The notes under the pieces are model-generated. The model saw nothing but the letters and a program-made list of their open reading frames with translations. It did no database searches and was not told the origin of the DNA. The position numbers were made by a program, and so were the translations under genes. Shown here piece by piece: positions 5,305 through 11,959 of a stretch of 11,959 nucleotides of DNA. Position 1 is the stretch's first letter; every line of letters begins with the position of its first letter. Where the stretch lies: the NCBI GenBank assembly GCA_036477795.1, contig JAZGDL010000441.1:1-11959 (forward strand). Direction: 5' to 3'. The stretch is from JAZGDL01 sp036477795 (GTDB lineage: Bacteria > Planctomycetota > Phycisphaerae > UBA1845).

Positions 5305-7308
5305 CTATTCGATCTTGGCCGACGGCGTCTCCCCCTCCCGCATCTTGCTGATCGGCAGCCATATCAGCAGATATACCAGGAGCGGGTAGACTATCAGGCT
5401 GAGCCAGAATCTGGGTGTGATCCGCGCGGTCAGGCTGTTGTGAAAATCCACCAGCGGCGGGTAAAAGTCCTCGGCCATCACCACAAGGGCGAGGGCAACA
5501 GCCATCAGCGACTCCCCGGCAATGAACCCCGATGACAGCAATATGCCGGTGTTCTCCGCCCGGGTGCGTTGGGCTTCGCTGGCATCAGACTTCTTGAGTC
5601 GCTGGTCCAAGAGCCAGCGGATGACACCGCCGACGAAGATGGCTGCGGTGGAATAGAACGGCAGGTAGATGCCCACGGCGATCAGCATCGGCGCCGGCGC
5701 TCCGATCAGGATCAGGCCGAACGCGAAAAACATGCCGACGATCACCAGGGGCCAGGCCATCTCGCCGCCGACGATACCTTGAGACATCAGGGCCATGAGC
5801 CCGGCCTGCGGGGCGGGTAGCTCGGCTGACCCGATGGTGTAGGCTTTGTGCATGAGCATCAACGCAAAGGGGAGGACCAGGGCGGCTCCCACGACGCCGA
5901 TCAACTCGCCGATCTGCATCCGCCAGGGCGTGCCCCCGAGGATGTGGCCTACCTTGAGATCTTGCATCATGTCGCCGGCGATGCCCGCCGCACAGCAGAC
6001 CACCCCCGCCACGCCCAGGACCGCGGCGACTCCATACTCTGTTTTGGTAATGCCGAGCGCCACCAAAGCGACCCAGAGAAGCGCCGATATCAACAGGGCA
6101 CTAAGCGTCAGGCCCGAGATGGGATTGTTGGAGCTTCCGATCAGGCCCACCAGGTAGCCGGCGACCGCCGCGAACACAAAACCGAGGACCACCATCACCA
6201 AGGTGAGCAGCAACGCCCCCGTCACGGACTGAGCGAAGAACCAGTAGAGGAAGAACGTCGCTACCGCCGTCACACCGACCGCAACGAAGATCTTTCTAAA
6301 ATCGAGATCAACCTCTGTCCGATCGGCTGTCTTTCCCGGCGTCTTGGCGAGGTTCATCTCAGATATGGCCTTCCCGATGCCGGATACCAGCGGCCCCCTC
6401 AAGTTGTACAGGGTGTAGAGAGCGGCGACGATCATGGTTCCGACCGCGAGTGGACGGATCTGGTTGGACCAGACCGACATGGACAGGGCGATGAAATCGT
6501 CATCGGGCCCCATACTTTCAACCAGGGCGGGGTTAAGGAACACAGCCAGGGGCACCAGGAAGAGCCAACCGATGACGGCGCCGCAGAACAGAATCGAGGA
6601 GACCTTGGGCCCCACGATGAAGCCAACGCCCATCAGCATGGGCGAGGCCGCCGGCGTGGAAAGCAGTAGGCCGCCGGCGTACTCGATCTTATCCTGCAGG
6701 ATCTGGATGGTGGACTCGCCGAATTCAATTACGCCTGCCGTCTTTTCCTTGATGAATTGGATTCCATTACTGTTCTTGAGAAGTTCCCACAGACCGGCGA
6801 TTCCCATGGCGATGAAGACGTAGGATGCACCGGACTGTCCGCTCTGCCCGGCTTTGACTATCTCGGAAGCGGCGACGCTTTCCGGAAAGGGAAGATCGGC
6901 CTCCACCACCAGGGTGCGCCGCAGTAGAATCACGAACAACACCCCGAGTACGCCGCCGATGAGCATGATCGCGGCGCACTCCCAGTAACGGAGGTGATCC
7001 CAGGCCCCGGTGATAACGAAAGCGGGGATGGTGAAAATCGCCCCGGCGATGAGGGCCTCACCCACCGAGGCGGTGGTTCGGGCAATGTTTTCCTCGAGAA
7101 TCGTGCCCCGGAATGGTCGCAGGACCGCCATGGCCACCACCGCGGCTGGGAAGGTCGCAGCCACCGTCAGCCCGGCTTTCATGCCCACGTAGGCGTTCGC
7201 GGCACCCAAGGCAATCGCCATGAGAACGCCCAACACTACCGCCTTGATGGTGAGCTCGGGCATGCTCTGTGCAGCGGGGACATAGGGGGCGTGCTTCTTC
7301 TCGGCCAT
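5305..7308 (-). CDS. OPT-family oligopeptide transporter
   Basis: A 667-residue polytopic membrane protein of the prokaryotic branch of the OPT family, which imports oligopeptides or metal chelates with protons across the inner membrane. About 14-16 hydrophobic helices fill the sequence. Family motifs: GAANAYVGMKAGLTVAATFP (35-54), NIARTTASVGEALIAGA (74-90), GSSNNPISGLT (about 391-401) and GDMMQDLKVGHILGGTPW near residues 444-461, with polar or acidic residues in the GPDDDF loop. GGAGG (7316-7320) lies 7 nt before the ATG. The C-terminus is short and ends at TAG, with no clean terminator behind it. It diverges from the pepD gene. Together they suggest import of small peptides followed by cytosolic hydrolysis, though the substrate cannot be read from sequence. 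Confidence 0.94.
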   Translation of the reverse strand: MAEKKHAPYVPAAQSMPELTIKAVVLGVLMAIALGAANAYVGMKAGLTVAATFPAAVVAMAVLRPFRGTILEENIARTTASVGEALIAGAIFTIPAFVITGAWDHLRYWECAAIMLIGGVLGVLFVILLRRTLVVEADLPFPESVAASEIVKAGQSGQSGASYVFIAMGIAGLWELLKNSNGIQFIKEKTAGVIEFGESTIQILQDKIEYAGGLLLSTPAASPMLMGVGFIVGPKVSSILFCGAVIGWLFLVPLAVFLNPALVESMGPDDDFIALSMSVWSNQIRPLAVGTMIVAALYTLYNLRGPLVSGIGKAISEMNLAKTPGKTADRTEVDLDFRKIFVAVGVTAVATFFLYWFFAQSVTGALLLTLVMVVLGFVFAAVAGYLVGLIGSSNNPISGLTLSALLISALLWVALVALGITKTEYGVAAVLGVAGVVCCAAGIAGDMMQDLKVGHILGGTPWRMQIGELIGVVGAALVLPFALMLMHKAYTIGSAELPAPQAGLMALMSQGIVGGEMAWPLVIVGMFFAFGLILIGAPAPMLIAVGIYLPFYSTAAIFVGGVIRWLLDQRLKKSDASEAQRTRAENTGILLSSGFIAGESLMAVALALVVMAEDFYPPLVDFHNSLTARITPRFWLSLIVYPLLVYLLIWLPISKMREGETPSAKIE

Positions 7309-7450
7309 CGTGTTTCCTCCCTAAATTGACGGAGCGGTATTCTAGCCGCTTTCCGGCTCAGGGGTAGAGACTCTTCAGAAATGAATCACAAAAATCGGGC
7401 GCGGCCCTGGCCACGCTGTGGTAAGATGCCGCCTCGTAGCACCCGTTTTC

Positions 7451-7533
7451 ATGTGGGACCGGCTCTCCAGCCGGTCAATGTGGGACCGGCTTTCCAGCCG
7501 GTCAAGCGACGGGCTGGAGAGCCTGTCCCACAT
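7451..7533. repeat. 27-bp tandem palindromic repeat with an inverted third copy
   Basis: Two direct copies (7451-7477 and 7478-7504) differ at one base. A third copy at 7508-7533 lies inverted with two mismatches, so copies can fold on each other. Each unit begins ATGTGGGACCGGCT and contains its own hairpin, GACCGGCT/AGCCGGTC around about 4 nt. It lies in the divergent OPT-pepD spacer (7309-7734), which has no other gene. REP-like in size and architecture. Confidence 0.85.
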
Positions 7534-7549
7534 ACAAAGGCTGGGTGGC

Positions 7550-7568
7550 CCACCTCCTTCGGAGGTGG
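7550..7568. repeat. Hairpin in the OPT-pepD spacer
   Basis: CCACCTCC (7550-7557) pairs perfectly with GGAGGTGG (7561-7568) around TTC. No U-tract follows, so it is probably part of the palindromic repeat cluster rather than a terminator. Confidence 0.6.
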
Positions 7569-7631
7569 GGGAGGTGATGATCGTGGGCGTGTTACATGAC
7601 CAGGGCGGTATGAGCGTGTATCATCGTCTGC

Positions 7632-7652
7632 CCCATGTCCAAAGGACATGGG
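7632..7652. repeat. CCCATGTCC hairpin, copy 1
   Basis: CCCATGTCC (7632-7640) pairs perfectly with GGACATGGG (7644-7652) around AAA. The same stem recurs at 11575-11599 with one wobble pair. It falls in the leader region of pepD, 82 bp before its start. It could be transcribed into the pepD leader, but no promoter can be placed with confidence. Confidence 0.7.
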
Positions 7653-7734
7653 CCACCGGCCAAAGATCGAACCGGTTGCCCGACCCGCGCGAAGTTGGGT
7701 AAGGCCTGACACTGCACTGCAAGGAGGAACCCGC

Positions 7735-9198
7735 ATGTCGTTTGTATCCGAGTTAGAGCCGCTGGCGTTGTGGAAGCACTTTGACGAGATCCTCAAGGTT
7801 CCCCGGGGCTCCAAGGACGAGGGCAGAATACGCGACTATGTGATCGGCGTGGTCAAGCAAACGGGGTTGCCGTACAAAGTCGATGCGGCCGGCAACATGG
7901 TGGTGGGCAAGCCCGCGTCCACCGGCCACCGCGACGCCCCCATTGTTATCCTCCAATCGCATTTGGACATGGTGCAGGAGAAGAACTCGGACGTCGATCA
8001 CGACTTCGACACCGATGCCATCAAACCACAACGTGAGGGGGAGTACGTAAAGGCCACCGGCACCACCCTGGGCGCGGACAACGGAATTGGAGTGGCGGCC
8101 ATGCTGGCGGTGATGGAGGCCGGAGACCTCACCCACGGTCCTTTGGAGTTCCTGTTCACCATTGACGAGGAATCCGGCTTGACCGGCGCCGGCCGGCTGG
8201 CCGACGACATGCTGGAGGGCGAGTTGCTGCTCAACCTCGATTCGGAGGAAGAAGGGATTTTGACCATCGGCTGCGCCGGCGGGGCAGACAGCCACCTGTC
8301 ACTGCCGCTCTGCCGGGAAGGGGCGCCGGCGGATTCCAAAGCCGTCACTCTGCGGCTCTTCGGCCTCAAGGGCGGGCACTCGGGTTGCGACATTCACCTT
8401 CAACGGGGCAACGCTATCAAGCTGCTGGTTCGCGCTCTGCAGGCGACCTGGCTGGAGCGGCCTTTCCACTTGGTTTGCCTGCAGGGGGGCAACGCCCACA
8501 ATGCCATTCCGCGCGAAGCTACCGCCATGCTGGTGACCTCGGGATCAGAGCCCCAATCGCCGGCGCAGGGGTTGCACAGCGCTCTCAAAAAGGAGTTCGA
8601 GGCGATTCAGGCGGAGTTCCGTTCGGCCGATCCCGGCGTTGAGTTGGCCATAGAAGACGCCGCCGTGCCGACAGAGGTCTGGGACCAGGCGACGACGGAA
8701 AAGGTTCTGACCCTGATTCACGGCTTGCCTCACGGGGTCATCGCCATGAGCCAAGACATTCCCGGCCTGGTAGAGACCAGCACCAATCTTGCGGTGGTGG
8801 ATGAGACCGGCGGCCGGTTCAAGATCTTGATGAGCAGCCGTAGCTCGGAGGCCTCGGCGCTGCAGGCTGTGAGAGAGCGTCTCCGCACCACCGGCTCGCT
8901 CGCCGGAGCCGAGGTCACGGAAGATGACGGCTATCCCGGTTGGAAGCCCGATACAAACTCACACCTGCTGGAGTTAGTTAAGAAGGTTTGCGAAGAGGTC
9001 TTCGGCCGCACTCCCGAGGTGAGCGCGATGCACGCCGGCTTGGAGTGCGGCATCATCGGCGAGAAGTACCCTGGGATGGACATGATCTCCTTCGGTCCGC
9101 AGATCGATTTTCCTCACTCCCCGGACGAGCGCGTGAAAATCGATACGGTGGGGCCCTTTTACAAGCTGCTTACTACGACCCTGCAGCGCCTGGTGTAG
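7735..9198 (+). CDS. Aminoacyl-histidine dipeptidase PepD (M20C metallopeptidase)
   Basis: A 487-residue cytosolic zinc dipeptidase of the PepD (Xaa-His dipeptidase, carnosinase-like) group, close in length to E. coli PepD (485). Expected metal and catalytic residues are present: H76 and D78 in QSHLDMVQEKN, D115 in TLGADNGIG, E145 and E146 in TIDEESGLTGAG, D169 in LLNLDSEEEG, and H461 in DFPHSPDER. The HAGLECG motif near the C-terminus is typical, and a lid or dimerisation insert lies between about 185 and 400. I choose the ATG at 7735: AAGGAGG (7721-7727) stands 7 nt before it and the protein then begins as homologues do. The frame is open to 7648, but that part translates the repeat region. 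It diverges from the OPT transporter, with a likely joint role in peptide use. Confidence 0.95.
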   Translation: MSFVSELEPLALWKHFDEILKVPRGSKDEGRIRDYVIGVVKQTGLPYKVDAAGNMVVGKPASTGHRDAPIVILQSHLDMVQEKNSDVDHDFDTDAIKPQREGEYVKATGTTLGADNGIGVAAMLAVMEAGDLTHGPLEFLFTIDEESGLTGAGRLADDMLEGELLLNLDSEEEGILTIGCAGGADSHLSLPLCREGAPADSKAVTLRLFGLKGGHSGCDIHLQRGNAIKLLVRALQATWLERPFHLVCLQGGNAHNAIPREATAMLVTSGSEPQSPAQGLHSALKKEFEAIQAEFRSADPGVELAIEDAAVPTEVWDQATTEKVLTLIHGLPHGVIAMSQDIPGLVETSTNLAVVDETGGRFKILMSSRSSEASALQAVRERLRTTGSLAGAEVTEDDGYPGWKPDTNSHLLELVKKVCEEVFGRTPEVSAMHAGLECGIIGEKYPGMDMISFGPQIDFPHSPDERVKIDTVGPFYKLLTTTLQRLV

Positions 9199-9207
9199 AG
9201 TGGGCCT

Positions 9208-9310
9208 GGGAGTGCGAGGCTCCCGCCGAGCCATGGGGAGTGCGAGGCTCCCGCCGAGCCGAGAGCAGCACGATCCGCCGTTCAGGGCTCGGCAGGAGCC
9301 TCGCCCTCCC
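9208..9310. repeat. Cluster of three dispersed 25-bp repeats after pepD
   Basis: Copies at 9208-9232 and 9236-9260 are identical direct repeats beginning GGGAGTGCGAGG and ending GCCGAGCC. An inverted copy at 9286-9310 begins GGCTCGGCAGGAGCC. The second and third pair over 25 bp with two mismatches and a 25-nt loop, a large hairpin 10 bp after the pepD stop. It may end or stabilise the pepD transcript, although no clear T-tract follows. The inverted copy is the reverse complement of the copy at 5180-5204. The rest of 9311-9592 holds no gene, only the possible promoter at 9401-9429. Confidence 0.85.
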
Positions 9311-9400
9311 GTTTCAGCACGCAATTCCAACCCGGCCAGGTGTGATCATGATTCTTCGCCACCTTTTTCGGGATGCACCCCACATTAGCTGAAAGGTCAC

Positions 9401-9429
9401 TTGACATGGCCTCACCGGGCCGCTAGGCT
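9401..9429 (+). promoter_or_regulatory. Possible promoter of the secreted Cys-rich protein gene
   Basis: A consensus -35, TTGACA (9401-9406), is followed by exactly 17 nt and a weak -10, TAGGCT (9424-9429, 3 of 6 to consensus). This would give a leader of about 155 nt before 9593. The -10 is poor, so this is a suggestion. Confidence 0.35.
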
Positions 9430-9592
9430 GAAAGTCTGGTCCGGCTATTTGCACAAACATTCTCGCGGCGAGCCTCATCTTGGGACGTGTTTGCGGCTGC
9501 GCGCGTCTCGGTGAAGTGGATTGTCCTCTTTTCCTTGAGTCGCCTGCCCACACCACGCTTGAGGTTGTGCGCTTTTTTGAGAGGAAAACGCT

Positions 9593-11368
9593 ATGAGAAA
9601 ATGTTGTTGTACTGTTGTTGCTGTACTTGTGTTGGGATTGCTAGGTGCGCCGGCGCTGGGCCAGTCGACATGCAACGGCGGGACGGACTGTCCGGACGTA
9701 CTTATCACTCCCATATCCGCGACGGGTTCTTTTAACGACCTGTCTGACCCTGACAACCTTACGATCGCGGTCGGCAATAGTTTCCTGGCCGAAATTAACG
9801 TTGACGGGAGGTCCTTCCCGGCGGTCGACGTCGTTGCGGCCGACTTCCTGATCGACATTGTGGTGAATAGCGGGAGCGGACTCAACTGCGTCGACCTCAC
9901 GAATGACGCGAGCCGCAGCGACCACCTGTTCGGCACCTGCAGCCTGTGCGGAGCTAATTGCGGTCCTCCGGGCGTTGCCGGTGGGGTTGACACCAGCCCT
10001 GGTGGCGGTCAGACCGTTGATTTCCTCGCCTACGCCGCGGAAATGACGCTGATCTGCAAAGATGCGGGCTCCTTTACGCTGGAGTTCGGCGGTACAGCGG
10101 CCAAAACCTTCATCGCTTCCTCGACTGGCAAATTAATCACCATTATCGATGACCCCACCCACTTTGAGTCGATCAACGTGGCCTGTTTCAATCCGTGCAG
10201 CAGCGACGCGGATTGCGAAGACAACGACGCCTGCACCGACAACGTCTGCAACGTGGGTACCGCTCAGTGCTCGTTCCCGCAAAGTGCCGCCGCGGCGGCT
10301 TGCGAGGCCCAGAGCGATCCGGTGTGTGCGACGTTTGAGTGCAACTCCGGTACCGGCGATTGTGACAAGGTAGACTCCCTCTGCAATGACAACGACGCCT
10401 GCACCGACAACATCTGCAACGCGGGTACCGGCCAGTGCTCGTTCCCGCAGAGTGCCGCCGCCGTCGCTTGCGAGGCCCAGAGCGATGCGCCATGCGCGAC
10501 GTTCCAGTGCAACGCCGGTACCGGTGGTTGCGACGACCTGTCGTCCAACAACGATGGCGCCGCCTGCACTGACAACAATTCGTGTACGGACGGCGACGCG
10601 TGCCTCGCCGGAATCTGCGACCCCGGAGAGCTGATTCTGGGGCGAGTCTGCGCCGTGGATTCAAACTGCGACAACGTGGCCGAAGGGATTCCCGCCGATC
10701 CCGGTTCGTGCGTTGGCATCGTCTTGAAGGAATGCACGTGCCCCGTGGCCACTCCGGCGCCGACGGTGGTCGGCGACATCGGGTCGCGGTATGTCCAGAT
10801 CACTCCGGATATGAGCAACACTGATGCGGTGGCCTTGCGTGTGGAGTGCAACGGTGTCATCGAGTGGGTGGAGTTGACCCCGGCCCTGACGGACTACGAC
10901 GACGGTCCGCAAGGACTGGTGAACGTCGGCATCGGCAGGAGCACCTGCAACGACTCCTACTTCCTCACTCCGGACGCCTGGACCAGCAGCGGGGCCAATC
11001 CGTTGTACGTGACCGGCTTGTCCGTGGCCCCTGCATCAAGGCCGACGGTCTACGCGGTGTCTGGTGGCTGCACCACTCCACGGGATTCCGATCCGGCCCG
11101 ACCGACATCGCCAACGTGGATATTCGGCGACTCCAGCGGCGATGGGCAGGTGACCTTCTTCGCCGACCTGTTCAGGCAGTTCAGCAACAACCCCGCCGTC
11201 GGCTTCCCGTTTTTCACGGGGCCGGATCCGGGCGTCGAGGTCGATACACAGGGGAATACCCCCACCGTCCCGGACCAGCAGATTACGGGCTTTGCTGACA
11301 CCTTCCAATGTTTCCAGGCCACGATGGCAGGCGGCGGCGCGACGTGGACGGGCCAGGTGTGCCCGTAG
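9593..11368 (+). CDS. Secreted Cys/Asp-rich repeat protein with degenerate dockerin-like C-terminus
   Basis: A 591-residue exported protein of unknown function. Residues 1-23 are a signal peptide (MRKCCC, a hydrophobic core, likely cleavage after ALG, leaving Q24). Residues about 24-198 form a beta-rich domain with a faint cohesin-like pattern (VGNSFLAEINVDG near the start, an FTLEFGG strand near the end), a weak guess. Residues 210-265 and 266-321 are two 56-residue repeats opening DNDACTDN and containing CSFPQSAAA, with a shortened third unit (ACTDNNSCTDGDAC) after them. Many Cys and Asp residues suggest disulfides and calcium binding. Residues 512-525 (GDSSGDGQVTFFAD) and 559-571 (VPDQQITGFADTF) resemble the two halves of a dockerin or EF-hand domain as seen at the ends of planctomycetal secreted proteins, though acidic ligands in the second are poor. 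AGAGGA lies 7 nt before the ATG, and a terminator follows at 11393. Confidence 0.85.
   Translation: MRKCCCTVVAVLVLGLLGAPALGQSTCNGGTDCPDVLITPISATGSFNDLSDPDNLTIAVGNSFLAEINVDGRSFPAVDVVAADFLIDIVVNSGSGLNCVDLTNDASRSDHLFGTCSLCGANCGPPGVAGGVDTSPGGGQTVDFLAYAAEMTLICKDAGSFTLEFGGTAAKTFIASSTGKLITIIDDPTHFESINVACFNPCSSDADCEDNDACTDNVCNVGTAQCSFPQSAAAAACEAQSDPVCATFECNSGTGDCDKVDSLCNDNDACTDNICNAGTGQCSFPQSAAAVACEAQSDAPCATFQCNAGTGGCDDLSSNNDGAACTDNNSCTDGDACLAGICDPGELILGRVCAVDSNCDNVAEGIPADPGSCVGIVLKECTCPVATPAPTVVGDIGSRYVQITPDMSNTDAVALRVECNGVIEWVELTPALTDYDDGPQGLVNVGIGRSTCNDSYFLTPDAWTSSGANPLYVTGLSVAPASRPTVYAVSGGCTTPRDSDPARPTSPTWIFGDSSGDGQVTFFADLFRQFSNNPAVGFPFFTGPDPGVEVDTQGNTPTVPDQQITGFADTFQCFQATMAGGGATWTGQVCP
10220..10555 (+). 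repeat. 168-bp intragenic direct repeat
   Basis: Unit 1 (10220-10387) and unit 2 (10388-10555) each encode 56 residues. By eye the first 99 nt of the units differ at 8 positions, and the remainder is more diverged. A recent duplication, or gene conversion within the gene, fits the uneven identity. Confidence 0.85.
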
Positions 11369-11392
11369 TGGCTGACGTTAAGTAACCTGCAG

Positions 11393-11423
11393 CCGGGGCG
11401 GGCCATGGTGCTCGCCCCGGTTT
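11393..11423 (+). terminator. Rho-independent terminator after the secreted protein gene
   Basis: CCGGGGCGGGC (11393-11403) pairs with GCTCGCCCCGG (11410-11420), 11 bp with one G-U pair, around a 6-nt loop. The tail TTTCTCTCGCTTT follows. It lies 25 bp after the stop codon. Confidence 0.75.
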
Positions 11424-11574
11424 CTCTCGCTTTACGACGGGCGGCTGATGTTGCGCTGTGCAGGGTCACTATCCGGCATGGGGTCGTTACACTATGGGAT
11501 AGAGGTTTTCCGCGGTCACGGCACAACAGATGGCGAATAGCATTGATTCTCTTGAAGTACTGATGGCGGGGCAG

Positions 11575-11599
11575 CCCGTGTCCTTTTGTGGGACATGGG
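11575..11599. repeat. CCCATGTCC hairpin, copy 2, beside the RAYT-like fragment
   Basis: CCCGTGTCC (11575-11583) pairs with GGACATGGG (11591-11599), one G-U pair, loop TTTTGTG. The stem is the same as that at 7632-7652. The remainder of 11424-11574 shows no gene. Confidence 0.65.
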
Positions 11600-11625
11600 G
11601 GAGACAATGATATACGCTCAGGGCC

Positions 11626-11730
11626 ATGCTGAGGCATCTTCGCGGATATGACGTAGCGAGTGACTCTTACTTCTGGACGATCTCCTGCCGACGGCGTCTG
11701 ACGTTCTTTCACGACGAAACTGGGCGGTGA
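11626..11730 (+). pseudogene. N-terminal remnant resembling a REP-associated tyrosine transposase (RAYT)
   Basis: The 34-codon frame from ATG 11626 reads MLRHLRGYDVASDSYFWTIS and then CRRRLTFFHDE before meeting a stop inside the tRNA gene at 11728-11730. Residues 5-31 match my recollection of the N-terminal pattern of Y1/RAYT transposases: LxGYD, a short gap, YFxTI, a basic R, then F and an acidic end. The catalytic HUH and Tyr motifs lie further along in intact members and are absent. A REP-like hairpin stands 27 bp upstream, as RAYT genes are usually flanked by such palindromes. The fragment stops exactly at the tRNA 3' end. With only about 30 residues, the assignment is tentative. Confidence 0.45.
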
Positions 11731-11794
11731 GGGACTCGAACCCCCGACTTCCTGCGTGTAAAGCAGGCGCTCTAGCCGGCTGAGCTAACCGCCC
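11721..11794 (-). tRNA. tRNA-Val (anticodon UAC)
   Basis: A 74-nt tRNA. The acceptor stem GGGCGGT/ACCGCCC is perfect, the D-arm is GCTC/GAGC with GG in the loop, the anticodon stem is CCTGC/GCAGG with loop TTTACAC (anticodon TAC, reading GUA and related valine codons), and the T-arm is GGGGG/CCCTC around TTCGAGT. The discriminator is A, and no CCA is encoded. The 5' end is 11 bp after the stop of the dockerin-bearing gene, so the two may be co-transcribed. Confidence 0.96.
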
Positions 11795-11805
11795 GCGCCT
11801 TCTCG

Positions 11806-11959
11806 CTAAGGACGTGGGTGGGACATACATTGAGACGCCCAGCCCTGCGTGGCGTTGCCCGTGCCGAAGATCAATTGACGCAACGCCGTCAGATCCAGCG
11901 GATTGATCGAGCCGTTACGATTGATGTCGGCGTAGTCCTCCTCCACCCCAGGCGATGGA
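11806..11959 (-). CDS. C-terminus of a dockerin-domain secreted protein (partial)
   Basis: The last 50 codons of a gene whose start lies beyond the right edge. The sequence DYADINRNGSINPLDL is a clean dockerin/EF-hand calcium loop (D, N, N, G, I and D at positions 1, 3, 5, 6, 8 and 12), followed by the helix TALRQLIF and a short tail ending CMSHPRP. Such domains close many secreted planctomycetal proteins, where their partner is usually unknown. The stop TAG is at 11806-11808. Nothing can be said about the catalytic or binding part. Confidence 0.75.
   Translation of the reverse strand, partial: PSPGVEEDYADINRNGSINPLDLTALRQLIFGTGNATQGWASQCMSHPRP

Noticed and set aside
5144..5362. A 72-codon minus-strand frame after the OPT gene
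   Set aside because: It overlaps the OPT C-terminus and translates the dispersed repeat, and there is no ribosome binding site.
5848..6669. A 273-codon plus-strand frame rich in His, Gln, Arg and Asp
   Set aside because: Typical antisense of a hydrophobic GC-rich membrane protein gene (OPT).
7451..7533. CRISPR array
   Set aside because: The tandem copies have no spacers between them, are palindromic and number only three. No cas genes are present.
10264..10860. A 198-codon minus-strand frame with repeats
   Set aside because: It mirrors the intragenic repeats of the secreted protein gene, which has a signal peptide, a ribosome binding site and a terminator.

Overview
The window (about 12 kb, GC-rich) most likely comes from a member of Planctomycetota, perhaps near Phycisphaerae. 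The clues are a secreted protein with a signal peptide, Asp/Cys-rich repeats and a degenerate dockerin-like C-terminus; a second secreted-type protein with a clean dockerin-type EF-hand; long intergenic spaces rich in palindromic repeats; and a prokaryotic OPT peptide transporter. The lineage is inferred from style of sequence only. No rRNA or phylogenetic marker is present.

Layout. Positions 1-691 have no supportable gene. 692-1786 (minus) is an IS110-family DEDD transposase, with structured non-coding DNA just upstream (1806-1982) that could hold its bridge RNA. 2217-3326 (plus) is lgt, whose C-terminus runs past the normal end and overlaps, tail to tail, a PqqD-domain gene (3196-3573, minus). 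3607-4993 (minus) is a compact three-gene toxin-antitoxin-chaperone (TAC) module: a HigB/Gp49-type toxin, a HigA-type antitoxin with an aromatic C-terminal extension, and a SecB-like chaperone. Its promoter overlaps a near-perfect palindrome and places transcription almost at the GTG start of the toxin. The PqqD-like gene follows the chaperone by 33 bp and may be the fourth gene of the unit.

5305-7308 (minus) is an OPT oligopeptide transporter, and 7735-9198 (plus) is a PepD-type M20 dipeptidase. They diverge from a 426-bp spacer filled with palindromic repeats and make a plausible peptide uptake and hydrolysis pair. 9593-11368 (plus) encodes a 591-residue secreted Cys-rich repeat protein followed by a good intrinsic terminator. 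The right end holds a fragment resembling the N-terminus of a REP-associated tyrosine transposase (RAYT), a tRNA-Val(UAC) on the minus strand whose 3' end touches that fragment, and the C-terminus of a dockerin-bearing protein running off the window.

The most rewarding points are the TAC module with its near-leaderless autoregulated promoter and downstream PqqD gene, the candidate bridge-RNA region of the IS110 element, and at least three families of short palindromic repeats, one of which lies next to the RAYT remnant.
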